Positions 46,561 through 59,214 are shown, counted from the stretch's first letter. The stretch is 64,000 bases of DNA from Chlorocebus sabaeus (GCF_047675955.1 NC_132918.1:83901139-83965138), one strand, 5' to 3'. The notes: generated by a model not told the origin, from the letters alone. Numbers and translations are program-made.

Positions 46561-47277
46561 AGCTGCTTGTAGGGCACTGGGAATGGCTGTTTGGGGATGG
46601 TACCTCCTTGAGTTTGTCTGTGACCTGCTGGGAGTAATGTAGTTCTCAAAGAACTCTAACTCTCCTTGAACCAGGTGCAAAACTGTGAACCTGGGATGCC
46701 TGAGGGAGTGGTTATTTTGTGCTGAATGGCATGTCAGCTACATCACCACAGATGTGGGATCAGCAGACTTGCTTATTCTGAGTGCCGTCAGAATCGTTTT
46801 TAAGTACCATATGTCCAGTGTCATCTTTGGCACATTTATCTGGCTTCATCTGAGTTCCGAAGTGAAATCTCACAGCCGCCTTCATAAATTTAGCCATCAA
46901 AGGCCAAGGTGATGATGACATACCAAGCTTTAGAATCCTCAAGTAGGGTGGGATATTGGTGCTGGGAATGATGAATGAAGGGACATCTGAGAATCATGCT
47001 GCTTTTATGGATTAGCAGAAATTCATCTTACGTGACCAAGAGCAGCTGCAAAATGGCTAGAAAACATTTGCCTTTTCTGCTTATGTTTTGGTCATCCCAA
47101 CACATTCTATGTGCATGTCTGACTTCGAAAGTTCTTTTTGAACTATAAAATCATTTGCCAAAGTTGGGACTGATTATGAATATCATCAATGATTGTTTTT
47201 AAATGTCATTATGATAAAGTCATAGAATAGTGACCATCTATGCTGCCTTTGTCTTTGTATAGATGCAGTAGTCCCAG

Positions 47278-47280
<3 letters not shown>

Positions 47281-47370
<90 letters not shown>
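47281..47370 (+). repeat. Compound (CT)n(GT)n microsatellite
   Basis: About 25 CT units run directly into 20 GT units with no interruption. Confidence 0.97.
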
Positions 47371-47372
<2 letters not shown>

Positions 47373-47799
47373 GATCACTGGAGTATGGTGGTGAAGAACG
47401 CTGTCACAGCACAGAAGTTCAGAAGGAAGTACTGTGAAGGTCCCAAAGCATTGAGGTTAACTAGTTCTGAAAGCACTGTGGTTAACTAGTCAACTCAAGA
47501 GTTGGGTGCATATACTGCTAAGGAAGGGTAAGCAATGGGCTCATGCTCTCCCGAGACAGGAAACATGTATCTGAAGTGTGAATCTATTGCTATTATCCTC
47601 AATTTGGCAGGCTACAGGGTTCTGAGAGTGAGAGAGTAATGAAATGTATATGTCTCTGCTCTTGAAGATACCAGGGGCACCTTGAAAACTCCCCTCCCCA
47701 GCCGAGGGTCCACACAGCATTAACTGACTTCTTCCTTTGCAAGCCTTTGCCATGGGTACTTAGAAAAAGACACATACACACACATTTCAGCTTATGGTT

Positions 47800-47836
47800 T
47801 TTGTTTGTTTGTTTTTGTTGTTTGTTTGTTTGTTGT
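47800..47836 (+). repeat. (TTTG)n repeat
   Basis: Imperfect TTTG units in unannotated DNA. Confidence 0.8.
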
Positions 47837-48579
47837 TTTGCCAGGTGCTTAAGATTTAAAGGCAATCTTAAGGGAAATCTCTGCTCTCACCTTGACTGAG
47901 GCACAGAGATGTCCTGTTCCCATGCTGTTGATGTTGACAGAAGGAGGACACGTTTTTTTTTCTCTCTCTCTCTGTGCCACCACACTCAAGCAGAATGTAC
48001 GAGATATTTTCCGGCCACCAAGGATACCTGCTGACATAATCATACCTACCCTTTCTTTCCTCCCTCTGCCCCCTCAGCCTCTCACCCTGCCCTCCTATGG
48101 GTCTTTATGTGCTGCTCTATGTACAGTACAACTCATACCGGAGAGCCTGTTACTTATTTTGGTTCAGGAGCAGCTGCAGAGGATGAACTGGAGAGGACAG
48201 TCTACTTGCAAACACTTGTAGACTCTCCAGTGGACAGGTTACCTCTACAGAAAGAGAAGCCTATGCTTTCCTACTCACTCAAGTTTTTTTACCATTTGCA
48301 AGTGGATCCAATATATGTTTGTTTTGGGTGAGGGGCTAACAAAATGCTCTGTGGTTTCTGCAGGGTTTTCTTATGGGAGACATCCTGTTATCCTCGTCGA
48401 TTCTTGCCCCATTAGCTTTCAGCAGTAAATAGTTGAGGGTTTCATCTGGAAAGTTCTATTATTAGTACTACATGGGCAGGACATTTTAAGATAGACATTT
48501 TCATAGGCAGAAAACTGTATACAAAGAGAAATGTGCAATGCAGAATCACTATCAAATAATATCTAGATATCTTAGATCG

Positions 48580-49060
48580 CTACTGTAGGCCCTCCATGGT
48601 CTTACTCCGTGGGTTCCTCTTAACTCCCTTCATCCCCCGCTAACATTAGCTGTAGGCTTTCTTATCACTGTCTTTGCTCATCTTGTTTTCTCTGCCTGGA
48701 ATTCCCTCCCCCAAGCTCCCCACACCGGCACCACGAGCATGTACCTTTTTCTTTAAGACTCAACTCAAATACCTCTGGCTCAAAAACATATTGCCCTCAT
48801 TGTCCTGGCTGAAAGTGACAGTCTTCTCTGGACCCCTCACCCTCATGTCTGTACCTCTCTATGTCATCTTTAATCACTTTCTGACTTGTGTTGTTACATA
48901 GTTGAATATGCCTTATCTCTACTACTTGATATTAAACTTCATGATGATGATAAGGTCCTATCTTATCTTCTCCTGTCTCTTCCCTGATCAGGCTTAGGGT
49001 AGTTCCTCACACACTGTACTGTTAAGAGAATACGTAATGAAAAAGTAAATGAATAAATGG
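48580..49060 (+). mobile_element. L2
   Basis: TCTCTGCCTGGAATTCCCTC and ACTCAACTCAAATACCTC, then GTCTGTACCTCTCTATG and CTTAGGGTAGTTCCTCAC, follow L2 order over about 480 bp. Confidence 0.7.
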
Positions 49061-49189
49061 CAGAAGCCTTATGTGGAATGCTGGTGCAAGCAGTTCCTTT
49101 GACTGGGGGCTTTTTAAAGGAGACTGATTGTATAGGAGATCTGAGCAATTTTCATAGGAATGGAATGGATTATTAGAGCTGGCATGAAC

Positions 49190-49330
49190 ATCAAAAGAAG
49201 CTAGCCACAACCACCTCTCTCAGGTCATCTTCATTTTCAAGCAGGGAATCTAAGATTTAGATAGGACCGTTCCAGATCACATAGTGAGTAATTAATGACC
49301 TAGGACTCATACCTCATCTGACATCCAACC
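49190..49330 (-). mobile_element. Probable MIR fragment, antisense
   Basis: GCAGGGAATCTAAGATTTAG and CCAGATCACATAGTGAG resemble the MIR reverse core. Confidence 0.45.
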
Positions 49331-50079
49331 CAGCATGTTCTTTTGAAATAGGACTAGAATAATAGTGAGACACACATATCAGACACACAATTTCGAGAAG
49401 ACGGTTTTCCGCCCCACGGCACATGACCCCATACATTTATTTCCCTGCCTGTATAAATAGTACCGACAACATCACAGCAGCTTTAGAGGGAAACATGACT
49501 ATCTCCATCATATGGTGATTCTACACAGCAGAATCAGAAACCTGGGTAAAGAGAGAAGTCTTAACTCAGTTTCATTCTTGTTAAAAGATGTAATGACTGG
49601 AGTTAGAACTGGCAAAATCATTGGCAGCATGAAAGGAAGTGGGGTTGAAGCTGGGCAACATTACCACAACAGGGAGGGGAACAGACACACGGAAAATATT
49701 GGGAGTCTTGTGCCCCATCTGTAGAAGGAGATGAAGGCCAGAGTCAAATGGTGGGGGCAGGGGTGGGGGGAAGATTCCTTTCTCCAGCTATGTAACAGCG
49801 TTACGGGAGTGAATTCAGAGCTTTCTGAGTGTTCTGAGCCAAGTGCCTGCTGGAATGTGGACTGTAAATCTCTCATCGTCCTCTTCACTAACCCACAAAC
49901 AACCCCTGCTCCTCCCATCTGCTTCCCGACCACCTGCCTTTCAGTCTTTATATACAGAATGTTTTCCATTCTCCTACCTTCCTCTCTGTCTACCTTTGTA
50001 TGGTACATCTCATCCTTCTTCTAAATATTTCCATCTGACCACATTTTTCCCTAATGAGACAGACTCACAATGGGATAGA

Positions 50080-50240
50080 GTATAACATTTATTCATTTAT
50101 CTGCTCGGTAAATATTATTGAGCACATACTGTGTCCTAGGCAGCGCTTTAGTTCTTCAGTGTTCAGCAGTAAAGAAAACAGACAAAAAAAATTACCCTGG
50201 TGGAGTTTACATTCTAGTGGGGACACAATAAACAAAATAA
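50080..50240 (-). mobile_element. L2 3' end, antisense
   Basis: ATTGAGCACATACTGTGTCC, CCTAGGCAGCGCTTTAG and GGTGGAGTTTACATTCTAGT are the reverse L2 end. Confidence 0.65.
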
Positions 50241-50379
50241 TTGGCAAGTTATATAGAATATTGGAAGGAAGTATGTGCTGGGAGAGAAATAAGCTGGGAG
50301 GGAAAAGGGAGTGCTGGAGGAGAAGGAGCTAAGAGTCTCAGTTCCAGAGTGAGGCAGCCTGAGCTGGAATTAGAACCCA

Positions 50380-50692
50380 AGCTGCGTGCAGTGGCTCACG
50401 CCTGTAATCCCAGCACTTTGGGAGGCTGAGGTGGGCGGATCACCTGAGGTCGGGAGTTCAAGACCACCCTGGCCAACATGGTGAAACCCCGTCTCTACTG
50501 AAAATACAAAAAAAAATTAGCTGGGCATGGTGGCGGGCACCTGTAGTCCTAGCTATTTGGGAGGCCGAGGCAGGAGAAACGCTTGAACTCGGGAGACAGA
50601 GGTTTCACTGAGCAAAGATCAGGCCATTGCACACGAGCCTGGCAACAAGAGCGAAATTCCATCTCAAAAAAGAAAGAAAGAAAGAAAGAAAT
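50380..50692 (+). mobile_element. Alu (AluS type) with GAAA tail
   Basis: Full-length; the tail has become (GAAA)n. Confidence 0.95.
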
Positions 50693-50704
50693 GAACCCCA
50701 GCTG

Positions 50705-50855
50705 CATCCTTCCCAGTCATGTGACCTGGGCAGGTTAAGAGAACTCCTTGAGCCTCAGTTTTCTTGTCTGTTTAACGAGAGTCATTAGGGAAACTAGTAT
50801 CTCCTTGGGTCGTTGCAGGGATTCAATGAGATGACACATGTAACCTAATCATTAC
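50705..50855 (+). mobile_element. MIR
   Basis: GTGACCTGGGCAGGTTAAGAG, GAGCCTCAGTTTTCTTGTC and GATTCAATGAGATGACAC form a clear MIR. Confidence 0.8.
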
Positions 50856-51044
50856 CTTGGGCCTGTCTCCTATAAATATAGTGATTGTCATGTTTGTTAT
50901 TTAAACAATATTATATATTGTGTTTTAGGTGTTATGTATGTAATATATAGTGTGAATGTATGTATATGTTATATACATAACATTAACTTAGTGCCTCTAG
51001 TATTACATACTTCTCAAAATATCTATATTTTTGTCAGTATTTCT

Positions 51045-51160
51045 TTCTCCTCCTAGATAGCGATCTTTTGTCAGCAAGGACCACCTCTCATTTATCTCTA
51101 TACCCCCACTGTGTCCAGCACATAGGAGATTTTATGTTTGACTGCTGAATGAGAAACAAA
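51045..51160 (+). mobile_element. L2 3' end fragment
   Basis: CAAGGACCACCTCTCATTTA and CACTGTGTCCAGCACATAGG match the L2 end. Confidence 0.55.
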
Positions 51161-51589
51161 TGGGATACTCTTTTTCTAAGCACAGTAATCTTATATTAGC
51201 ATTAGTTTTTGGAACCCTTCTCTAATTCCTGTCATTTTTGTATCACATCTGAAGAAGAGCGATACCCCCTCCACCTCCTCTCCTCTCCTATTAATCACCA
51301 TACCTTCCAACATCTTACGGGAATAGCAAACTAATGGTCCTTGTCTCGATGACTTGCCTACCCCTTTGTCCCTTCATGGGAATCTTCTCACAGTTCAAGT
51401 TACTATGATCTACAAGGCCAGTTCCCGTAGCCTCATTCCACTTACACACAATCTTAACTATTTCTGTCCAGTGGGAGTCACCCACTCAACTCCCAAAACC
51501 TCTATGCGTGCCCCATGCCCCTAGTCATAATATTCTTATACAAATGTTTAACACTTTGCAGTTGAAGACGCAATGCCATACATCTTTTC

Positions 51590-51720
51590 CTTTGATACCT
51601 AGAGCCATTGTGTGAGGTACAAACTTCAGATATTACCAGCTGCATGTTACTAATAAAGAATCAGAAGTTCAGAGAGGAGAAATGAAAGAATCCAAGTATA
51701 TGTGGCTAAAAATGGCCACG
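51590..51720 (-). mobile_element. MIR fragment, antisense
   Basis: AATAAAGAATCAGAAGTTCAG and AGAGGAGAAATGAAAGAATCC are a diverged reverse MIR core. Confidence 0.45.
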
Positions 51721-51779
51721 TCGACACCTGAAATCCTATTATCTTGGGTAATATACATATTGGGTTTGAAAAAGTTCAC

Positions 51780-51932
51780 ACTTAGCAGTTGGATGACCTG
51801 AGTCCTCACACCAGCTTGGCTACTTACTCACGATGTGACCCTGAATAGTGCTTTGAAGCCTCGGTTTTTCACTCCTGTAAAACAGTAACTCTTGCCCTCC
51901 AGACACATGGGATAGTTTGCAGATTAAAAGAT
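51780..51932 (+). mobile_element. MIR fragment
   Basis: GGCTACTTACTCACGATGTGACC and later TTCACTCCTGTAAAACAG resemble MIR; ends where Alu sequence starts. Confidence 0.55.
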
Positions 51933-52045
51933 ATATTGGCAGGCTGAGGCAGGAGAATGGCGTGAACGCAGGAGACAAAGTTTGCAGTGAGCCGAGATCA
52001 CACCACTGCACTCCAGGCTAGGCGACAGAGCGAGACTCCGTCTCA

Positions 52046-52085
<40 letters not shown>
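51933..52085 (+). mobile_element. Alu right-arm fragment with A/(TA)n tail
   Basis: Starts at GGCAGGCTGAGGCAGGAG and holds only the 3' arm, with an A-tail that becomes (TA)n at about 52062-52085. Confidence 0.9.
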
Positions 52086-52086
<1 letters not shown>

Positions 52087-52182
52087 ATAAAATCCTAGCA
52101 CTTTGAGAGACTGAGGCAGGCAGATCGCTTGAGTCCAGGAGTTTGAGAACAACCTGGACAACATGGCGAAGCCCTATCTCAT

Positions 52183-52212
<30 letters not shown>
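52086..52212 (+). mobile_element. Alu left-arm-like fragment with A/(TA)n tail
   Basis: TCCTAGCACTTTGAGAGACTG to CCCTATCTCATTT is a left monomer (FLAM-like or truncated AluJ), again with an A-tail turning into (TA)n. It directly follows the right-arm piece. Confidence 0.8.
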
Positions 52213-52218
<6 letters not shown>

Positions 52219-52481
52219 TTTTGAAAGTATGAATCACCTAAATCATCATGTATAAATGTAAGAGATATGAAATAAGCTCTGTGAAAATATAATGGCTGAT
52301 GGCGTCCCTGTGTGAAAAATAGAAATGGACATTTTATGTAATTTCCTACACACCAAACAAAATAAAAGATCTTTAGAATTTCCAACTATGAGTTAGGTTT
52401 TACACTGATTATAAAGAATATAGAATGAGGAAACTCATTTTTAATTATTGGAACTTATAGGCTGAAAAAAAGAATAAGTGC

Positions 52482-52483
<2 letters not shown>

Positions 52484-52519
<36 letters not shown>

Positions 52520-52826
52520 TCGACCAGGTGCGGTGGCTCATGCCTGTAATTCCAGCCCTTTGGGAGGCCGAGACGGGCAGATCATGAGGTCAGGAGATCA
52601 AGACCATCCTGGCTAACATGGTGAAATCCGTCTCTACTAAAAAAAAATACGAAAAATTAGCCAGGTGTGGTGGCACGTGCCTGTAGTCCCAGCTACTCAG
52701 GAGGCTGAGGCAGGAGAATCGCTTGAACCCGGGAGGCAGAGGTTGCAGTGAGCCGAGATCGCACCACTGCACTCCAGCCTGGGTGACCGAGTGAAACTCC
52801 GTCTAAAAAAAAAAAAAAAAAAAAAA
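52484..52826 (+). mobile_element. Alu (AluS type) preceded by a poly-A run
   Basis: About 30 A precede the Alu, whose body starts near 52517 and ends in a second A-tail at about 52805-52826. Confidence 0.94.
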
Positions 52827-53899
52827 TGTTTCCCCACCCCTCCCCCCCACTAACGAACAAACACACTTGGGAAATAGGGAAGAAGGTTATGTTTTGGAAC
52901 AACTTTCTATACACTGAGAAAATCCAAGAGGTCTCCACATCTACCTATAAAATTCAGTGATGCTCAGAGCTGACATGGCGATTTTTCCTATTACATAGTA
53001 AGAAGCTCAGCGTTATGGGCCGAGTTTATTGGACACTGCAGAAATTCATTTACATTCTGTGCTTACTCTGGATTGCTGTTGAGTCCAGCTGACTGTTGCT
53101 TCACAAATTAACTGTCCTTTGAGACTTGGAAATATTGAAATTGCATAGAGTTTTTGTGAAATCTCAATCTGGTAGTACTGTGTATATTACAACAGGTGCT
53201 CAATAGACTTCTGGATTATTACATTGAGTATTATTTGTAGCAAAGATCTGTAGGCTGAATTATAAAGGTCATCTGTGGGGGCATGCCGAGATTTCTCTAT
53301 CATTCTGCTATGTTTGCCAGAATGTACAAGGGTCTACCAGGAGACAGTACCTGGCAAGAGTTCCATATTTTAATGTATTCTGGTCCAAATCACTGGAGTT
53401 GGCAAAGATGGGGAAGGAGGAACTGGGCAGTTCATCCCAAAAGACATGATGACACCACTACAAGTGTGAAGCCATCAAGAGTGCAAAGACTGAGAGCAGC
53501 ATGGTCATATCTAGACATTTATCAGGAGAGCAAAATCAAGCATTGGGGCTCAAAGGGTTCAGTCCCAGCAGTTAGGAGAGAGAGGAGTCTCTTAGGAGTA
53601 GTTGCCCCAGCAGCTGCTAGAGATTCCTGATCCCTTTTGTTCTGAGCCATCCAGGTCTCAGCTCAGTCCCACTTGCCTTGATTTAAAGTGACATTTTGGT
53701 CTCTAGCTGGGTGCTTCCCCCTCTGTAGCATGTAACAAGGATACACTTTCGAAGCAGGGAGCCTGAAGGACAAGGAGATAACCCTGCGGGCCTGGCTACC
53801 CAGCCTCTTTCTTTCCTGTGTTCCATATACACTGCATAGATTGAGTGGACACCCAGGTTAAAGAGATCTCTCAGCACCCTTGGGTTTTTCTTTACCTTA
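52827..53899. other. Unannotated stretch
   Basis: The plus-strand frame at 53283-53630 (115 codons) has no recognisable domain. No repeat identified. Confidence 0.5.
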
Positions 53900-54010
53900 A
53901 TTTTGAATTTATAGTATTTTAGACATAACTTGCACAGGATCACACAGTGAGTCTAGGGGAGAACTGGATGAGAACTCAAGTTTTCTGACTTTGAATCAGC
54001 TCTTTCTCCC
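53900..54010 (-). mobile_element. MIR fragment, antisense
   Basis: ACTTGCACAGGATCACACAG and ACTCAAGTTTTCTGACTTTG give the reverse MIR. Confidence 0.55.
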
Positions 54011-54284
54011 TGATAAATTCACAGCAACTTCTTTGATTCTGATAATGTATTGAGCTACATGTAGCTTAATATGTATCATAAAGATGACTGTTGCAGGCCA
54101 TATGGGCTAAGCCCTCCATTTTCTGAGTATGCATTACCACCTCCTTCCCTCAGAACAATTCACAGAGGATCTTATAAAGATGTGCTATATATGTGTCTCA
54201 TAGATTTTAATGAGGCTGCAGTAGGTGGGAAGGTGTAGTATTTATTCTGGGATATTGGAAGGGCAAGTTGGATAGGCCCTTAAA

Positions 54285-54870
54285 TTTTCTCCGTAGACAT
54301 TTGTGGAGGACAGGCTCTAGGGTGACCTCCAATGACCCCTGCCTCCTGGTGCTTACATCTCTGTGTAACACCTCTCCTTGAGTGCAGGTGAACCTGTAAC
54401 TTGCTTCTAATCAACAGAAGAAGGCAAAGGTGTTGGGGTGTAACTTACCATGATTACATTTTGTGATATATAAGTCCATCTCAGCAGATAGAGAGACTCT
54501 CCTTGACAGCTTGGGGGAAATGAGTGACCATATGGAAGAAGCTCATGAGGCAAGGAGCAGTGAGCAACCTTTAGGAGCTAAGGACAGCTTCCAGCTGGCA
54601 GCCAACAAAAAGCTAGGATCCTGACTCATATATCCACAAGGAAATGAATTCTGCCAATAATCTGAATGTGCCTGGAAAAGATTCTTCCACAGCCAACCCT
54701 CCGGATGAGAATGCTTCTCAGCTGACACTCTGATTGTAGCCGGTGAGACTCTGAGTAGAGGACCCAGCCAAAGTCATGCCTGGACCCTCAGAAACTGTGA
54801 GATAGTAAATGTTCGTTGATTTATGCCACTGAGATTGTTAGCCAGCAATCACAATCTAATACAATAACAC
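54285..54870 (+). mobile_element. MLT1-like (ERVL-MaLR) solitary LTR
   Basis: Phrases TGTAACTTACCATGATTACA, AAGATTCTTCCACAGCCAAC, CTGACACTCTGATTGTAGCC, GAAACTGTGAGATAGTAAAT and TTTATGCCACTGAGATTG follow a MaLR-type LTR, ending near AATCTAATACAA. No internal region or second LTR is seen. The exact family is uncertain. Confidence 0.55.
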
Positions 54871-55229
54871 CCTTTACTGTTTTCTAGACAGCTGCTATTT
54901 AGAAAAGTCTCCCACCCAGTAAAAGAGTCCCCTTTATAGTTTTCCAAGTAGGTGGTATCAGGGTTCTGCTTCACCATCTTCAGTGGCAAGGAACTACCAT
55001 TTCACAGGGCAGCCATTTGTGTATTACACAGGCTTGAATGTTGTCAAGTTCACCTGCAATCTTCAGTGGGAGCCTAGGACATGCCAGGGATTTCCAGGTA
55101 GGCTGGTGAGGGGTTCCTGGTTCTCTTGGTCCTGAATCATCCCGGTGCCATTCTAACAATGGCAAGTCTGCCTCCTTCATGACGAAAGGACTGGAGGGAA
55201 ATGCATGTAGCAAGTCGATAACACTGGAT

Positions 55230-55350
55230 CGTTTGCTCCCAGCTTTACCACTTGGCATCAGTGCAAACTTTCACCCAGTTAAATAACTTAATGAGCCCTG
55301 CTCTGCATGCTTGCCTCACAGAGTTGTGACGATCAAGGAAGACAGCATCT
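55230..55350 (+). mobile_element. Possible MIR fragment
   Basis: GCCTCACAGAGTTGTGACGATC and upstream TTAAATAACTTAATGAGCC resemble MIR weakly. Confidence 0.35.
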
Positions 55351-56699
55351 ATGACAGTGTTTGTTGGCTGTAAGTCAGCAAATGATTGCAAATGATGATG
55401 ATTATTAAAATAATAGTCATTTGTCAGTAAAGATTTGTCAAAGCTGGTCCACACTGAGGGAGACAGGCTCTCCAGGGAAACTGCTGATGCAGAGATAAAG
55501 AGGAGACCAGTCCCAGTTAGGAATTGCATCACTGATTCTGAATTCCCAGTGGTACATTTCAGGTCTTACTTCAGGAATTTGTTTTTTGTTTTGTTTGGTA
55601 GGAACAAGAAGCCCCTAGAGCTAGTTATGTTGTCATCAAACTTAATTGCTAATTAGGCACCAAAGCAAACCTATGCCAGTGAAACAGAGTTGAAACTTGA
55701 ATTCCTTTCTGCAGGTGGAGCGTTGGATCCTAGAGGCGGTTGGATCCTTGGCTATTTTTATGCTTCTGCATGCAAGAAGGTTTAAGAGAATCTGAGTAAA
55801 GCAATTAGCATCCCTCTGTCTGCAGGCAAAACTGGTTTGGACATGCTTCTCTCTTCTTGAAGGGCTGTTAGAGCCTTGGCAGTGTATCTGATGAAAGATT
55901 TCACTAAGCAAAATGTCTTCACTTACAAATCCAGCCACTTTGCACTCTCAGTCAGCCTCAAATTCATTTATTTTCTTTAGAGTTTTCCTGCAACCACGAA
56001 CCACCAAGAATTAAATTAATCCCCAAGAGCCTGAGCAATTATGAGGATGTTGAATCTATCCATTCAAGGATGTCCCAGCTAGGACTGTTCATTCTTTTAA
56101 CATAAACTATTTATATGTTTTGATCCTCCTCATTTGGAAGAAATAAATATGTTTTCATACATGTATTTTTCAGGATGTGTTTTATATATCTGTTTATATT
56201 ACACTGTTCACATTATTATTAAAGTATCCCTATTGTATTGTAAGTTTATTTGGCCTACTTTGGGAAGAACAAAACCAAGATCCCATTATTAAAACCAAAA
56301 TCCTCCACAAACCTTTCCTTTTAAACACTTAGATTAGGAAATTTTCAGTCAGCCGGCCGCCTCTATAGGCTCTTATACTTGGTCCTACTAAGTTTCTTTC
56401 ATGTTTGGTCTGAATGTTGACCTTTCTCTGTGCACACTCTATTCTCCTGCCAGCATGATGATACTTGCTGCTTTGATATCAAGTGGTGGGAACATAGAGA
56501 AATGTGCTATTGGTACTGCAATTTGTATCTTTGTTTTCGTCAAACTTAGTATTTACCATTTGAGGATTTTTTGTTTGTTTCTTTTTGGGGTTTTTTTGGT
56601 ATGTTTTGTTTGATCTCAGTTTTGGTTTTCCAATCTAGGCCTGAGGTCCAGTGCTAATTTGAATGCTAGTGTGAACTCTCTGAGTCTGGTTTCCTGAGG
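55351..56699. other. Unannotated stretch
   Basis: No repeat family recognised. A TTTGGGGTTTTTTTGG-type low-complexity patch lies near 56585. Confidence 0.5.
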
Positions 56700-56950
56700 T
56701 TCCACTGGGTGACTACTGCAGTGGTTCAGATGTGGTGCTACCAGCCTTCCCCACCAAGGAAGTTGCCTGCTTTCTCATCTTTGATCCTTTTCACCAACTA
56801 CCCACAACACACCAGTGAAAATTTTAATTTATCTATTCAGTTCGTCAGTTTCTACCATCAGGTGGTGAGTTCCTGCAATACAGAGAACCTTTTTGTCTTG
56901 TTCAGTACAACCTCAGTGCCTAGCACAAGGCCTTGCAGGAAGCCGGCCTT
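56700..56950 (+). mobile_element. L2 fragment
   Basis: GTTCAGTACAACCTCAGTGCC and TAGCACAAGGCCTTGCAGG match the L2 3' end. Confidence 0.5.
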
Positions 56951-57427
56951 CCTTAACTCTTTATTTCCGAAATGAATTAATGTTCTTAGGTTCCATGGCT
57001 CGTGGACCAAATAACGCAATCCTAGATCTTGCCGTAGCATCTGGGACACCACGTAGAGGATTTGGGTAATCAGTGAAAATCCATGTCAGCAACTGCCAAT
57101 TTACAGATGAATTATGTCTGATGGTTTGGAGATGAATGAGTTTTACAGTTCGTAGAGCATGACAAAATTCATCTTCACCTTCCATTTTGTAGATGAGCCA
57201 ACTGATCTCTGAGAGAGGAACTGCCTCTGAATGTCCTGGGAAGAGCTTGTGGCAAAAGTAACTTCTACCTAGCAGTGTATTTTCCTTCCTGCCTGTTCTC
57301 ATTTGATAACAGACCCATATACCAATTATTTGCATCCTTCAATTAACCCACAAGAAGGCAAATTTAATCCAGTGTTAGATAAAATAATTATTCACAGGGT
57401 ACTAACACTATTAAAGAATAAGCTATG

Positions 57428-57724
57428 GCCAGGCACAGTGGCTCACTCCTGTAATCCTACCATTTTGGAGGCCGAGGGGGGCAGATCCCTTGAGGTCAGG
57501 AGTTCCAGACTACCCTAGCCGATATGGTGAAACCGGTCTCTACTATAAATACAAAAATCAGCCGGGCATGGTGGCAGATGCCTGTAATCCCAGCTAGTCG
57601 GGAGGCAGAGGCAGGAGAATCTCTTGAACTCGGGAGGGGGAGATTGCAGTGAGCCAAAATTGCGCCATTGTACTCCAGCCTAGGTGACAGAGCAAGGCTC
57701 CATCTCCAAAAAAAGAAGAAGAAG
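57428..57724 (+). mobile_element. Alu (AluS type)
   Basis: Full-length, tail with (GAA)n. Short duplication AAGCTATG at 57420-57427 and 57725-57732. Confidence 0.94.
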
Positions 57725-57732
57725 AAGCTATG

Positions 57733-58589
57733 AGCCAAGTGAGAAATAGGGCAAGACCATGTTAGGACTGCCACAGAGCAGCAGCCAGTGGCCATCAATA
57801 GTGGTAACAAGAAAGCGACAAGTCTCTACGTTGATATCAGTGGAATTGTGAATGGGCAGAGAGGCTGTGCCCGTTCTTACCTAACAGGGAAGCTGTCCAT
57901 AAATAAGGTAGCCATTCCTCAATCAAGGACAAGCCTTCTGCCCAGTCTTTATATGTAAAGAAACAGTAGTTTCATTTGAAGGAAAACCATAATAATTGTC
58001 TCAGATGTGCGTCTTGTTCCTGGGTACTTGTTTGTATTTTTGATGAGAAACCAAGGGCTTTATTATACATCTTGTGAAAACCCATCAGCCAGGATTTAGA
58101 ACAAATGCATTTGGCCGATTTTTGCCTTTTGTTTCAGATAAATTTTATATGTTGTTTCTGTCCAGAATTGTAGGGTCATGTTTGGTTTTTCAAAACTGCA
58201 GGATATGTTTACTTTCATTTTCTTTAAAGAAGAAGACAGTTATGAAAAATGTATCTACTGCCAGCCCACTGTTTTTATTCCTCTTTGTGCGAGCTATGGC
58301 TTCTCCACATCTTGAGCCTTAAACTCTTTGATGTTGTCTTTTTAAGCATAAAATAAAAGATTGTTCTCTTTAGTCTGTAGGCTTGGAGGTGGGCAAACAT
58401 GAAATATTCCTGTGTGTTCATAATTCTATAACAATAATTGATGCAGGTTTGGGGGCTGTTGTATTTGCCCTAGTCTTATATAATAAACATTTGGCATTCC
58501 ATGACTTTTCAGCTTTGTCAACTTTCCAATCCTGTGTGGTGTTCCCTCTTATTGTTTCTGTGTGAACAACTTGACGAGAGTGGCATCCG
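57733..58589. other. Unannotated stretch
   Basis: Non-coding, unique-looking, with no repeat recognised. Confidence 0.5.
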
Positions 58590-58685
58590 TGGTCAGATTC
58601 TTCACTCTGTCCCTGCAGGGCTTTTCATTATGCTTTGCACACAATAGAGGCTCAATGCATGAATGAATGCATGGATGAATTTTTC
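58590..58685 (+). mobile_element. L2 3' end
   Basis: TGCACACAATAGAGGCTCAATG followed by GAATGAATGCATGGATG fits an L2 terminus. Confidence 0.6.
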
Positions 58686-59214
58686 AGTTTGATTCCATGA
58701 GCTGCTTAATTCTATTAGAGGCACCACCTAGGTTTTTATAAGACATTTAATTGGTACATATTTCTTATCACTTTTTAATACTCCATAAATGTTTTGTGTT
58801 CTTTTCAGTAGAGTCCAAATACATAGAAATGAAAATATTTCCAATTACAGAGTAAATATTTTCAATATCTTCCCACAAATAAGGCTGAGTTTATAAGACT
58901 TGGTTCCTGGGTTTCATGGGCATGCTTGGTTGACTAACTTTGTGTTCATGTGGCATGAAATTCTAAACTGTCAGAACTACACGGGCTTTTAGAGGACCTA
59001 TCTAAATCCTTATCACTTACAAATGAGCAAGCTGACGTATTTGCCTCATTTATTGTCAGTGAATGAATTAAAATATTGTACCTTCATCAAGATATTGTGT
59101 GTATATTCACAATGTTGTTTTTCATAAATATGTAGCATTACTCTGTTTTGTGACTGCTCCTAGACTGACTGGTTCTAGGGATAAAGAAGAGCCAGAGAAG
59201 AAATATGGGCTTCC

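Larger units (their letters stand above)
46561..48579. other. Mostly unannotated stretch
   Basis: Contains the CT/GT and TTTG tracts and a 21-bp near-tandem pair (47445-47465, 47470-47490). No gene or transposon recognised. Confidence 0.5.

Noticed and set aside
53283..53630. 115-codon plus-strand frame as a possible host exon
   Set aside because: No recognisable domain and no convincing splice sites. A single open frame of this size is expected by chance in 64 kb.
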